From contig NC_089753.1 of assembly GCF_040412425.1 (NCBI RefSeq), forward strand, positions 35,752,413-35,816,412: a DNA stretch of 64,000 nucleotides, given 5' to 3'. Under the pieces are notes generated by a model. The model was not told the origin of the DNA. It searched no databases and saw only the letters and a list, made by a program, of their open reading frames with translations. The DNA comes from Macrobrachium rosenbergii. Lineage: Eukaryota > Arthropoda > Malacostraca > Decapoda > Palaemonidae. This document shows positions 22,101-36,400 of this stretch, piece after piece. Position 1 is the first letter of the stretch; every line of letters starts with the position of its first letter. The position numbers and the translations under genes are program-made.

Positions 22101-25100
22101 ACTCGTATATACTTACCAAGTAATTACATAGCTATAGTTTCCACTTAACCGCAGCTTAGATTCAAAATTTTGCGGTAGCGCTTCAGTATAGTTTGTGTAG
22201 GTGATCAGGTCGTCCCACTAACGGAATATTGGCACGACCTAGCAAAAAAATTCTCATTTGTTTTATGCCTTATGTCCATCAGAGGGGAGGAGGATGGGGT
22301 CCGATTCTGTAATGACTTAGTAAGTATATAAAAAACTTTATTATAAAAATGTCATTTTTATATAAGTAACTTACCAAGTAATTACATAACTGAATCCCAC
22401 ATTGACAGGAGGTGGGATACATGGACATAGTATTCTACTCCAAAAACATTAAGTCATGTAATTAATTTGAAATAGAAAAGTTGCAAGCACTGAATACAAA
22501 GCTTGTCATTCCTTATTAGTTAAGAGGGCCTGCAGTACAAAAACTGCAACTGGTTGACGCTCCCTGTAGTGGCGGCAGAGCCAAGGTCGCCTCTACTTAA
22601 GTGGGGACTTTGTAGCGAAGGAGTACTCTGTTGGCTACCAAAGCATCAGTAGAATTATGCAGCTAAGGAGTTATCCAATAGCTAGCAAAACTTTAATAGG
22701 TGCCCTTGCCCTGGGCACAGTACCAACGTAAAAACAACCAGAAACACTGTCACCTACACTGAAATAACACCACAACCCATCTACTGAGAGTGGTGGGTGC
22801 TCCAGGTACTTTGCACCTCCTGGCTCCTAAAAAAAAACTCTATACCTCACCAGAAGGTGAAGAGAGAGTAGGAGAAAATCTTATGCTTCCTCCTGCCATA
22901 CCATGCCAGTCACTATCCTGTGGTACTGCAGAATTTACAGACTACTTAGCTGGTGCCAGTCTGGGGTTGGCGTCAGGCGAGCTGTGGAAGCTCACAGATT
23001 GGTATAAATATCACTGGTGACAGACTGTAGCTGACGCCAAGCGAGCTGGGCACCAGCCGAGCTGCTGGAAGATCACGAAAGCCTTAAGCTCTCAAGTTGG
23101 CACAAGACTGAAGCTGGTGCCAGGCAAGCTGAGCACCAGGGGGGCCCGAAGCTCTGGGGGTTCTACAGCTGGAGCCAGACTTGTAGCTGGCTGCCAGGCA
23201 AGCTAGCAGCTCGAGGCTCTGGAAGCTCTAAAGCTGGCGACAGACTGTAGCTGGCGCCTGAAGAGCTGGGTGCCAGCAGAGCTAGAAGTTCAGGTTTCAC
23301 TTCTTAAGATAGTGAGATGTGAAGGACGATTATACTTCCAGTAGGTCGATGCAGAATGGAAGTAATGGCCATGTGTGCCTGGGAGATGTGAAGGACGATA
23401 TGCTTCCAGTAGGCTGATGCCAAATGGAAGTAAGGGACACATGTGCCTGAAAGCTAAAGACATAGAGGCTGCTCAGATAACCTTAGCTTTCACTAAAAGA
23501 AGGCAAAGTTGTTCTTCTGAATCTGAGTGTTTCAGAAATTCTCTTAAGGATGAAGGACAATGCGATCTTAATCAAACATCAAAGGACAAGAAAGCCCTCT
23601 AGGTTATCAAGTCCTATTCAGGTAAACACCTAAAAAGCTCCAATTGGACAGAGAGTTCATTCTTTCCCTCAGAGTTGGTGAGTGCTCCTAGGTGCTTGGA
23701 GCATGCGCCGGCGCCAGGTTGTAGCTGATGTCAGGCGAGCTGGACATCAGGCGAGTTAGGAATTCAGGAGCTGGCCGGAGCTCCTGGAAGCCAAGCATGT
23801 CTGTTAAGCTCTAAGGAAGAAAGAGAGAATGAATCCATGTCTCGGACGGGTCCTCGTTCTTGGCTAAAGTCAAAGGAAAAAATGAGGATAATACACGTCT
23901 TGCTTCCTAGCTGGGTGTGAAAAAAGCTTGCGAGGTCTTTTGAGAAGATGAAAGACCCAGGTCTCTGTGCTTAATCAGATAAGCATAGATCAGTACCTCT
24001 TCAAGGAAAGTGAGAGAACCTAGACCTTCTCAGAAACAAAGAGATAATCTGCAGCAGGGTCAGAGGTGTCTAAAGAGAAGAGACGAAGAGTCTGAGACAC
24101 CAGCTTTGGAAGATGACCACTAAGTCTGGGAGAGAGGAAGAGGGTGACTTCTGAATCTTGTAATAGCCTCTGCAACATGTCTTGAAGACTCTTTGAAAGA
24201 TAATCCTATGGAAGTCCGGCACCTGTCTGGGCAAGAGCGGACCCCCATGGTAGTATCTGAAGCTAAGTTGTTTGAGAGGACAGTTTTGGGGAAAGATCTT
24301 GAGAGGACAGTTTTGGGGAAAGATCTTGAAGAGTCCACCAGTAATTGGAAACTAATCCTGAGACTGTTCACAGCTTCCTCGACCACGTAGAAGGTTCCTT
24401 GAAGAGGCAAACAGGTCTAAGGTTGGCTTGCTTCATACAATAAAGAGATTCTCACAACTCAGGGGATCGAAAGGCCATGATGGGAAGGACAAGCTTCTGA
24501 CAGCCCAATATGTCCTTCGACGCTTAGTCCCTGAAAAGGCCTAACATACACCAATTGTTTTATAATAGGGTCTAGGCCAATAACTTTGTAATGGAGTGTC
24601 GTAACACTCGAGAATTACTTTTAAAAACAAAACTATTATCGGCAGCTCGCTAGTTGTTTATAGCTGGAAAACAATTCATAAATTGGCAAAGTTATGGCCT
24701 AATGAAGATGCGTAACATACAGTTTACTTTTATAATGGAATGTTGTAACATCCAAGAATTACTTTGAATGCAAAACTATTATTGACGCCAAAAGAAGCCT
24801 AACCGGTAAACAAACCATCAACGCAAATGGTGTCATTTACCGGCGGCTCGATGATGACTGAATCAACGTAAAACAAAACAAGAAAAAACTCATCCTGAAA
24901 GATTTCAGCTTGGTTAGTTAGTTAGTTATAAATGATTTGTTTAACCAGACCTCTGAACTCTGCTTGAAGGCTACAATATATGCATTCTGATGATTGATTT
25001 GATTGATTTAAAGAATCCTCCATCGGAATCCGGTAAAATAACTGGAAAATAATGAAAATGCTACCACCAGACCAGGTGTTGCCACCACGGACGGCAGGGA

Positions 25101-27434
25101 ATGAATGAGAATTGTTTGCTAGGTCGTTCCAATATTCCGTTAGTGGGACGGGCTGATCACTTACACAAACTATAATGAAGCGTTACCTGCGAAATTTTGA
25201 ATCTAAGCTGCCGTTAAGTGGAAACTATAGCTATGTAATTACTTGGTATGTTACTTATATAAAAATACAGATTGTGAAAACGTGTGACGACAGAAAGTTA
25301 AGATTTATGGTCAGTGTGTGATGGGAAGACTGCATTATGAATGAGGAAGGTGGCTGAAAAACAGATCTTAAAGAATGAGTTTCCATATGTATAGGGGACG
25401 ATAAAGAAGCACTGTAACAGGATGATGACCTGTAGGAAGGACCAGAAAATCATGGAGCAAGGGGATAGATATAGGCATAGCTTGATGGGAGTTCAAGCAG
25501 AGAGAGCATAGGACGGAGGAGAGTGGAAAGAATTTACTTCATGTCTAAACTGTCAGAGAAACCCAATATAAAACAATCATGATGTCATCTGTATGGAGAC
25601 AATTCACTCTAGTTACCTGGGAAAAATAAGAACATGAGCATTTTCTCTGGCAACTTGCCCTATTCAGAACAAATATGCTATATTTTTTTACCTTTTACGT
25701 CTTTTTTCATCCTGTTCTGGTTTAGCATGGCGTTTAATGAATATTTCATCCTCAAGATTTTCAGTACCTTCCATGACATAAAGGCTAGTTAAAATGCGTG
25801 TTCCCCACCGAGGAATCTGAAGAAAAAAACAATAGTAAGATGTGACAGCTATACAAGTTTATTTGGGCTTTTAATTACCTATGTTTTTATATCATGCAGA
25901 ACAACTGAAATTCTGAAATACGTTAAAATCTGATTCAAGAGAATAATTCCTGAACAGACCAACTGCCTGTTTTCAATCTGGACTAGAAATGAGGAACTCT
26001 AACACATAGAGCTATAGAGCTATGGTTCATGCCAAACAGATATGACTAATAAAAATATGTATACAAGGAATTAGATAAAGACAAACTAATGCAGTAAGTT
26101 AAAAATAGACACTATTCTGCATTACTTTTTATCTCACTGGCAGATGCCTTAATAACAAGAGTGACATGATTCTAAAATAAACAGCTAATCCACTGTATAA
26201 CAGGAATGAAGATCCTAAAAGATTTTTTGTCTTGCAGACATCTTCAAGAAGAACTGAATGACAATAAGATGTATCTTGCTATGAAAAACTGAAAATCAAG
26301 TCAATTAAGTTGGAGAGTACCGTGGTAAAGTCATGTTTTCTTAATTCCTTCAACAGGACAGTTAAGGGCCAAGGTTATGAGCACTTGGGTACATAAATAA
26401 AATAAACATATGTTAAATCTCTTACCTCAACCTGGGCCTGAAGGCATTCTTCCTCTGGGTTAGGGTCATGAATATAACTTCCATAGGGTAAATAGTAAGT
26501 GACTGTTGTATTTAGTATTCCTTCTCCTCTCACTGTTACTGCACCAGGTGTTTTTCCTGTGTAAGGTAAAATTAAGAGGTAAATGATGTCATTGTTGCTT
26601 TACATCATACCACTATTTATTGCACATAACAAAATAAAAATGTAAGAATATACATTACAAAATCAAAATACTCCATATATTTTGAGGCACACAGGTAATC
26701 AAAATAAATCTTCCTATGCAGGCATCTTTCACATCTGATTTGCTTAAACATTACAATGTACTGTGCATATTTCCAAATGTCTATTTGTTAGCCACTCAAC
26801 GTATACTTCTTAAAATGTGAAATGCATGTGTGTTGTGTATGGAAAAATATACTAATCAATAAAAAGTGCAGTGCTACAACACCCAGTAACAAAGTTATGC
26901 ATGCATTAAAAAGAAGTAGTATTTTTTTATTGCATTTTTAAAACTGTACTCAATAATCTAGTACAATATTGTGCCACTACATAAAAATATTTATGTCAAA
27001 GAAAGAGAACTGTAGAATATTTCTTGAATATTTTGTTTAAAATTTCAAAAATATAAACTAGTTCTAACTAATTCAGTTTGTTTTACTGATCTTGGCAGTC
27101 TGACAAGCTAAATTCCCAAATCCCTCCCAGCAAAGTAAACTACTGGGGTAAGGCAGCCCAATTGGTGAAGTCCCTTTTCTCGCACTCACCCTGAACCATG
27201 AGTTAGCTAAGCATGCAGGAAAGGATAGACAATATTTATTACAGCCACATGACTACCAGACAGAAGACAATTGAACACTGCTCAACCTGAGTTGTAATTC
27301 TGCGCGACTGATATGAATTTTCAACAAGGAATTTTACGTCTCAGATAAGCTAAGTTATTGTTTTAATCTATAAAACAAAACCAAAGCATGGCTGTGCCAG
27401 CAACCAGACAGAAGCAAAAAAGGCCTTATGGTGG

Positions 27435-27480
<46 letters not shown>

Positions 27481-30400
27481 TTTCTATGAACACTCAAAAT
27501 AACAAATACACATAAGTGAATGTTTCTTAAAAAAAACACAGTCATCACAAGGATTTACTGAAATTAAAATACAAAACAATGCACCAGCGGCAATGTCAAA
27601 AACTGACACTGCTGCTTTAGGTATGACTATAATTAACATTCTAAGAGACAAAAGATAAAGTACAAAATAATATTAGCCTCAGAAGGTTAAAGTGATGTTG
27701 GAAAAGCAAGCAGGTCTGACCAAGTAGAATGTGAGTGATAAGGAATCAAATGAGAAGGGACATTTCCTAAAGGTGATGTCTCACTCAATACCTCATCCCT
27801 GAAAGTATTTTGGAGTTCCAAGTTTGGTCTGACTGCATAGACCAGCGCAAAGTCTATTTAGATAAATCTTTAAAGAAGAAGAAAGAGAGAGAGAGAGAGA
27901 GAGAAAAAAAAACTTGTGATTTGCATAATAACCTTAAAATGATGATTCAAAAGTCAAGCTTCAGGCTCACAGTTCTAATCACATAAAACTAGTTGACGTA
28001 CTTAAAAGAACCTGTGATTCATTACATCCACATCACTGCCTGCATAATTAAGAATCTGATAAAACTGACTTCTTGTTTTACTATGTTTTACTAAAATCAA
28101 CAAAGTGGCAGTCTGCTCATTTCATTTCTAGGAACGGATGAGGGTACATGTAGTAAAAAGCCATTGTGTTTGTAAGTGAACATCACCTAATACTTAACAT
28201 ACTTCCTAATTTTACTTAATGCTGTGATAGAGGCTACTTACTCACCAAAGTAATCAAACATTTACTGTACTCGGAAGGGACAGGGTCTTAACTTTCATAA
28301 GTAAAATTTGCTTTTCTCAGTCTTGAATAATCTCTAACTGAACCTCTTTCAATTACCTTTTATGATGTAACTACAATGAAATGGTAATAGGTTAATCAAG
28401 AGATTAGTAACATTCCTAGCCTTCAAAACAAGCATGTTACCCTTACCATAAATTTTCAAGTTTAAAGCATATATTTTTTATCAACTACAGTATAACTATA
28501 TCAGTTTTCTTTCCCAGTACATTATTCCTGTACCTGGAATTAGCAAGGATTCTTTTGATTAACTGCTAGGCATTTTACCCAAAGGACAGGTTCTTCGTCA
28601 TTTTCTTTGGCCATTAGGAACTATGTCTAGTGCAGTTTTAGCACATCCTGGGTTCCTTCAAGTACAACAGATCTGCTAATAGTTTCAAATTTCAAATACC
28701 TGTTATACATTTGGCACATCTAGAATATGTTATCTAAAAGATTCATCACAATCATCAGAGGTTTTTATGTCACCTATTCTCCCTATAGAGTTACGTATGT
28801 AATGAGTTCCCTCCAATCTTCTCTGTCCTGTGGTCTTGCTACCTGAACACCATCAGGTATATTCCCTTTCTTCTTAATTTCATGGCCTTTCTTACAGTAC
28901 TTAATCCTTCAACAACCATATCTATTACTTTTCTGACTAACAGCTCACAGTTTCCAGGTGTGATCTTGTTGAGAGGTCACATTCTTCAATGGCTCCAAGT
29001 CAATCTCCAAATAATACTTTCAGTGGTTGCAGTGGGGCATCCTTGACTCTCCAATTTCAAAAGATAGTATTGTGATATTGTTAACATTCAAGACCAACTC
29101 TGGTTGTTTTAATAAAGCCTACCTCCATACATATATATTTCTAGATGGTACATGCCTGATCTTATGCAATGATGGAAAGCCAAAAGCTGAAATAAGAAAT
29201 ATAAGCAAACAAAAATAAACAATGGCCTGACATAACCCACAACTGGAGTTCGACTTGCTTCAGTCACAGCATTTATAAAGTAGAGTAGTATCCTGTCTTT
29301 TAGTTACTTTAGATTTTTATATTTTCCCCTTTACAACAAAAGAAAATGTAATTTCTAAACCTTTTCATGACACCCTGTGATTTGTTCTTGATGTGAAAAA
29401 CTTGAGGAAGGTAACGTTCAAACAGAACATAAAAACAGAAACCACAGAGCAAAATACTATGGAGTACTGTAAAGTACTGTACTTCTTTCACAAGCACGTG
29501 CTCCCATACCCTCTATGGGAGTTAGCACTTGCATCATGCCTTCCATGACACATTGTGCAAGATACTGAAGGTTCTTATTAGCATCCCTTCACCCCAGCCA
29601 GAATGCTTACTGGAATCAATTTTCCCTTTGGTCGTTTCCTACTTAGCAATACAACTTTTAAACTTTACCTTACACCAAGCCCTGGTTTAGAAATGTGAGT
29701 AACTTGTCATACTATTTTGTAATAATAAAAACACTACATAAACTGTACTAAAACCAAAATATCTGTTTATAAGAATACAATTAACATACAAAAATGCTGA
29801 AGAAAACCAACTCAGTTCAACAATCCTTATATTTGCGATGAAGACCCTTTAAAGAAACAGATAAGCCCAGGTGAAAAACCATGCATAACAAAAACAGCTT
29901 CTACAGGACAGTCAAGTGTGGTTATCATATGAAGTAGCTAAAAGCCTTAAAAGCAGTAAAATCTACTTAAAAAAGTAACTGTATAAGATATAACACAAAA
30001 CGCTAGTTTTAAAATTACCTCCTTTTCGCCCAAAAGTCTGTCCTTGCACAGATTGTTCTATGTTGAAAAAAAATCACACCACAGTTACAAAAAATGTAAA
30101 CCAAGAACTATGGATGAGTAACAATATCAATGTAAGAATTCAAGCATGCAAAATATTAGGTAACAGGACACAACTAGCTGAATAAAACAATCATTATTGG
30201 AAAAGCTACAAAGCACATAAACTGCAAGTCTTATAAACTGATTTTTATCCCCTCTTCTGTAAGTAATAGTGTTTGTAAGCTACAGCAGCTGTATTTGAAA
30301 ATATGTTCAGTATGGCACTTATTTGAATATGTGATTTAACTTGAGAAAAAAAAATGGATTTAAGTGCAAATATATAGAAAGAATCTCATATAATCTTAAA

Positions 30401-33400
30401 TATGTACCAGAAATATAAAGAGAAGACAAATGTTAAATTATGTAAAGATTTCACATTCCTCATTAATTCTTGATCATGTAAAATGGCCTAGCTTTAGGAA
30501 GACCTTGGCTGTATAGCCCATAACCACAGTGACATATGCTCCTAAAATAGGTAACTCAATCTTTCCAAAATCATGAGACAAATTAGTGTAATAAAAGCAA
30601 CATGATACTGTATACTGTAAAAGCCTTATCTTTAACTAATGTTACATAAAATCATAAATATACCTGTATGCAGTCTGGTAAAGTACATAATACTATGAAT
30701 ACATGTAGTTACTCTGTCTTGAGTAAATCATTAACACTTAGTTGAATGCTGCTCTAAGGCAATGATAATAAAAAATGCAGTGAAAGGCAAACTGCAATAA
30801 CTGAAGCTAAAAGAAAGACAACCAATACAAATTAAGAGGAGCAAAGAACCAATAGTTCCATAAAAATTTACCTTCAATGAATCAGAAAATCAAACAGTCT
30901 GATGACAAAAGAGTAAGGACAGAGGTATGACACATATTTCCCAGCATGTGTTAAAAATACAGTAAATTTTTTGACAGATTGCGGGAAATATTTGATCACT
31001 CATTTAAAAGCTGGCAGTATGTTCAGATATAGAAAAGTTATTTTTTGGTTACAAATAAGCATAAAATGTATTACGAAGCAATTGATTATCCAAACTACCT
31101 TTTTATCAACGTCTTTCCTGGACACTTGTATATTTGTCTTGCTCTGTAAACATTTTGATCTTAATTTGAACATTCCATAGTGGCCATTTTGATAGTGAAA
31201 AAGTACCTAAACTACGTACCAAAAACGCATATAAGTAGACAAGCAATTTGGAATTTATAGACATCACAAAAATTAATGAATTTATGTACCTCAGGGACCA
31301 AAGGATTGGAGTTTATATATAGCAAACTTAACAAGCACTCTTCACTGCCTACTTGCTATGAATAAATAATGCATTGAAATTATCCAACCATGCAGACAAA
31401 AATACTAATAATTTTCCTTTACATAAAAAGCTAGAACACTAGGACATAAAAAATTCATTTTTTTCATAACAGTATGTCTAAAAATGACATAAATGTCAAA
31501 GCCTCATGCATGAAAAGCTGTGACAGCTTCATTCTGCTAATCTGCCATACAAGCTTAATGTATTTGGGGGGGGGGGGGGTTTAGAGGAGCATTCTTTGAA
31601 CCAAAAAAGAATGGCACAATGAAGGAACTTTATCTTATTTTTTAAATGATCACACTTATTTGACCAATGGATAATTGAATAACCCCATGAAAGAGTCCCT
31701 TTACAGTATGCAGACAATGCAGGTCAACATTAACACATATTCAATGGAATTATTAAATAAAAATGTATATTTTATTATTAAAGACACACTTTTCAGGTCA
31801 GCCATACGAAAGTTAAGTATTTCAACTCAGGGGTCTTGTTAAGGTTTGTAACTGTTTGGACGAATAGTTGCTATAAGGAAAATAGATACCATGGCCAACA
31901 TAAAACTATGGAAGCCTTAAAATTATTTTAAATACAGAAATGTACATGAATTGAGGAAAACTCACACTAGAACAGAAAAGAATAAAGCCTAGATGCAATA
32001 TTGTAAACAAACAGTGTAAACTAACAAAACTGAGTAAATGCCTAGGAAAAAATATATATTAAAAAGTGAAGAAAAACACACAAAAATGTCAACATTACCA
32101 AGGAACACTGCAACAATTGTCTCTTGAGACATTTACTTTTAAATGAAAAATTTCATAAGCTATTTCAAATGTTTTTCTCAGAATGCTGAGTTATGATGTC
32201 AATGAATATAAATATTAGCATCCTTGTAAATTCTTATAAATTTACAATACAAATAAAATCACTGTCAATCAATACAAGTATTGAACTGAAAAATAGATAT
32301 TTTTTCTGAAATAAACCAAAAACTACCTCTGTACATAATGTATTTCCAGGTCTTAGTAAATCCAAGGACACTGCTTGAAAAAATTCTAATGATGCTACAG
32401 TACAGTATTTGGAAGGTACTACCTACTGAAATTACATGCAAAGGGAGGAGTTTCTGCTAAATGAAACAAATACTGTATGTATATACATAATCATGACTAG
32501 TTCACTAATTAAATGTAAGTAAATACCTTTTAACTGAAGTTTTTGCCGTAACTTCTTGGCTTCAAGGGCTGCAGCTCGTGGCGTGGGTGTTGGAGCACGC
32601 ACCACGGGCGATGGAGGAAACTCATCTTGTTTTGAGGTGTTTTTCAACCTGTCTCTTGACTTATCTCTGGATCGTAGGTTGTGATCTGTTAAACCATCAT
32701 CTTTCACATGGCCACTTCTCTCTCTCTCTGTGCGAATTCTTTTGACTGGAGATGTTTCCGTCTCACTTTCTGATCTTCGTTTTAGTCTTGGTCTCTCCTT
32801 GTCACTTAAGGACTTTGATACATCTTTCAAGGGTTCTACTTCTGTGTCATTTTCACTACTCTGACTCTGCGAAGTATTTCTCTGTCGTTTTTCCCTCAGC
32901 AAAGCCTTCTGCACCACTGGTCGTGACGAAGATTTTCTATTTAGTCTAGAAGGTCCACTTCTAGGGCTGGATGATTCCGCACTGCTAGTTCCATCAATGG
33001 TGCTAGCTGGTGGTGATTCAGCTTCCTCAGGAAGCGATGTCACAGTCTTTGGTTGTGGCGAACTTGGTTTTGCTGAGGGTGGAGATGTTCTAACCTTATT
33101 ATTCAATGATGGAGATGTTTTATTATTAAGAGATATTGCTTTACCTGAAGGTGAGACAACCTTTAATTGCGGAGAGAGCGACTTTTTCAATAAACCTTTA
33201 TTATTTGGACTTTGCAACTTACTAGGTGGAGATACAGACTTATTTAATGGAGAATCAACTTTACTTATGGGAGATAAAGGCTTATTAGCACTTGGAGGAG
33301 ATTTATTCAAGGGGGATCCAGGCTTACTTTGAGGGGTAACAGGTTTACTTGATGGAGACCCTGGTTTACTAATTGGTGACCCAGGTTTGCTTATGGGGGA

Positions 33401-36400
33401 TCCAGTTTTGCTTGATGGAGAGGCAGACTTATTTGATGGAGAGACAGACTTACTTGAAGGAGAGACAGACTTACTTGGAGGAGACCCAACCTTACTGGCT
33501 GGAGAAACAGATTTACTCGTTGGAGAGGCAGGTTTACTAGAGGGAGAGCTCTTGTTGGATGGACAGGGCAATTTACTACTAGAAGCATTTTTATTGGAAG
33601 GAGAGAGGACTTTATTTGCTTGGGCATCTGATTTGGCACTTGGAGAGCCTAGTTGTTTTAAATGAGAGTCTGGTTGGTCCTCCTCTGAGACAATTTCTTG
33701 CTTTAATTCAACACCTGTGGATTCACTGGATTTTTTGTTCAGACTCAGTGAGACACGTCTGTCTATACGATCAAGCCTTGATCTTAGCTGAAATCACAAG
33801 ATAAATCAAGATTACACACTGGTTATACAAATTTAGGGACTACTAATGATAAATTTCTTGAAATGTAGTATTTCACAATAACCGTGGCATAAAATCATAA
33901 TATATAAAATTGATTATTAAAAGAAGTATCAGAACTAAATGTAGAAAAACTAATCTTGAATGCCTTTAAAAAAAGATCTGTACATTAAATGGCAAACATG
34001 AATCAGTGTTAAAAACTCTAAACTGCTGATCTTTACCAGTGTAAAATTATGAGTGATTTTACCAACATACCCAGCAATGAAATATCAAGTAACACATCTC
34101 AGACCACATACAGTACACCTAATGAGTTTACCTGGTGTACTAATTTTCAACAAATGTTTAACTGTCATACCAAAGAAACCATGAATTTTTATTTACAAAA
34201 AATTTACCTATACAGTTTTCATTCGCTGTTGTTAAATTTGTCTGACCTTGTTAGTTTAAGCTCTAATTCTTTAAGCATTCATTAGCAAACAATTATTTCA
34301 TAGGGACTCAGGAAGGATCAATTTAATTAACTTCCAGTTTTAAACATAACTATCAAAAGATGAGAGAAAGAAGGGAAAATTTATGATAATCATGGTTTTC
34401 AAAAGGCATCTCACATAAAACTGAAATGACTGCCATTACTTAGCGCCACCATAAGGCTATACAGTATTTATTTTTTCTTATATAACTCTTCACACAGAGG
34501 GTATAGGTACTGGATACATTTTTTTCTCAGTTTCCTTTTCTTTACTTGGCTGCTTTCTCTACTGGAGCCCTTGGCTTTGTGGCTGTGTGCTTTTCAATTA
34601 AGGTTTCAGCTTGGCCATAATTCAATTTACAACACCACATAAAACAGCAGCATGTTAAAATTGTTTGATGGATCTGTTGCAAAGGCAAACCAAACCAAGT
34701 TGAGTTCAGAATTAAATGCAGTGTAAGGTAAGTTGTTATCAGTTGATTTACCAATTATGTAGTGGAGGATATGTTATTATTGTCCATCGTTTCCATGTCA
34801 TTATTGCTCATGGTTTACCAAGTATTAGAGTACCGTACATTGTTACTAGAACCTTGAAATTATAGGATGTAAGAACAGACAGACTGATGGCAAAAATCTG
34901 GTAAAATTTTATAAGATGCCAATAAGACTCCAGCCAGCCATTTTTGCACAAAAAACCGTTTTGGGTTTTTCATGCAAAAATGACTAGGAAATAATAGGGC
35001 AATAAAAGAACCTTAAAATACCAATATAACGTGACCTACGGGTGTTGACTGGTTACAATTTTGCCGTATTAGCTATGGAGGGGGGATTATTCTTACCTTT
35101 TAAGTCGTAAATTTATTAAATTTTTATTTATCATTTGCGCATAGTGTTTATGGGGTTCAAAATAATGAGAATGAAGAGCTCTTTTCAAAAATGCAGGTTA
35201 CAATTTCATAGCCTGTATTGGCAACTTATAAAATAATACCAAAAATCCATTGGCCAAGTAAGCTTGCACATGCCACACAATTAAAGCAATGCCATTACAA
35301 TCTCCATCCCTTGTCTGACATAAATGGACCACAATTCATTAGTTTTATAAATATAAATATGTATATATATTTATATATAAATAATTTCTCCAAGGTTTAT
35401 GGCATGCTACATTAAATATGCTTGTAGAAGGACAGCAGCTTTTGCAACCATGATCATATAAAATGTTACGCTCTAGGACTGGACAAGACTTGGCAGTTGC
35501 ATCTCTGCATTTTCTTAGCTTTTGTCCCAGCTAAAAATTCTGGTTTCCAAATGTGGCCCCATTATTCTAAGAAGTGAGGCAGAGAGATAATTGAGGTTTA
35601 ACAGCTCATTCCCAAATAAAATGAGTCAGATTGGTTAAAATGACACACAAAAAAAGGCTAGAATTCACAAGCCAATCAAGTTATAACATTTCCCTTAGGC
35701 CTAAATGTATTTACTCTCATGAGCTACATAAACCAACGTAATTGCCTAACCTATGTGATTTAGCACATTACTGCAGACTAGTTAGGGGTTGACTGATAGA
35801 CTCACAGTTTCTTTTACTTATTATTAATGTCAATAACTATACTTATTATTAATTTCAATAACTAATGTCACCTAAGGCCACTTTGAATATTTGTACCTAT
35901 TCAGAATATTTATTCATGTAAGCAACAGGCTTACCATTTCTATGTAATTCTTTGTGAATAAACCACGAGGCCTACTGTACCACCATAAACTACCTCCCTT
36001 AATTCTTGTTACTAATAATTACAGTTATCGATTTATTTTATTTTTCCTGAAAACGAACGTTTGACTGTTGTCACATGTCGAGGCCTCGAAACAACTGACA
36101 GTTAGTGGGTCAGTCAAGGCCTACCATCATCATAATTTCGTCATTACAGTGCATGACAACACCCTAAGACCATCCATAGGCATCATATGTAACCCAGATG
36201 AAAGCTTGCTACGTCCAAAATTCAGTGTCATTGATAAATTCCCGAGATAATGTGAATGCATCTCCGAACGACGTCTTGCACCATTAAGATCAGCTGATGA
36301 CATGTTCTCCCGCCATTCACGGCAACCAAAACAGTCAATGGGGAAACTATACTCTCCGTCTCTTACTTTTTCTAGCTGGTATAAAATTCTGTACCCGATA

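Noticed and set aside
32997..33665. + strand open frames rich in GDPGLL/GETDLL units
   Set aside because: They are antisense shadows of the MSL1 heptad exon. The - strand frame joins coiled coil and PEHE exons in phase.
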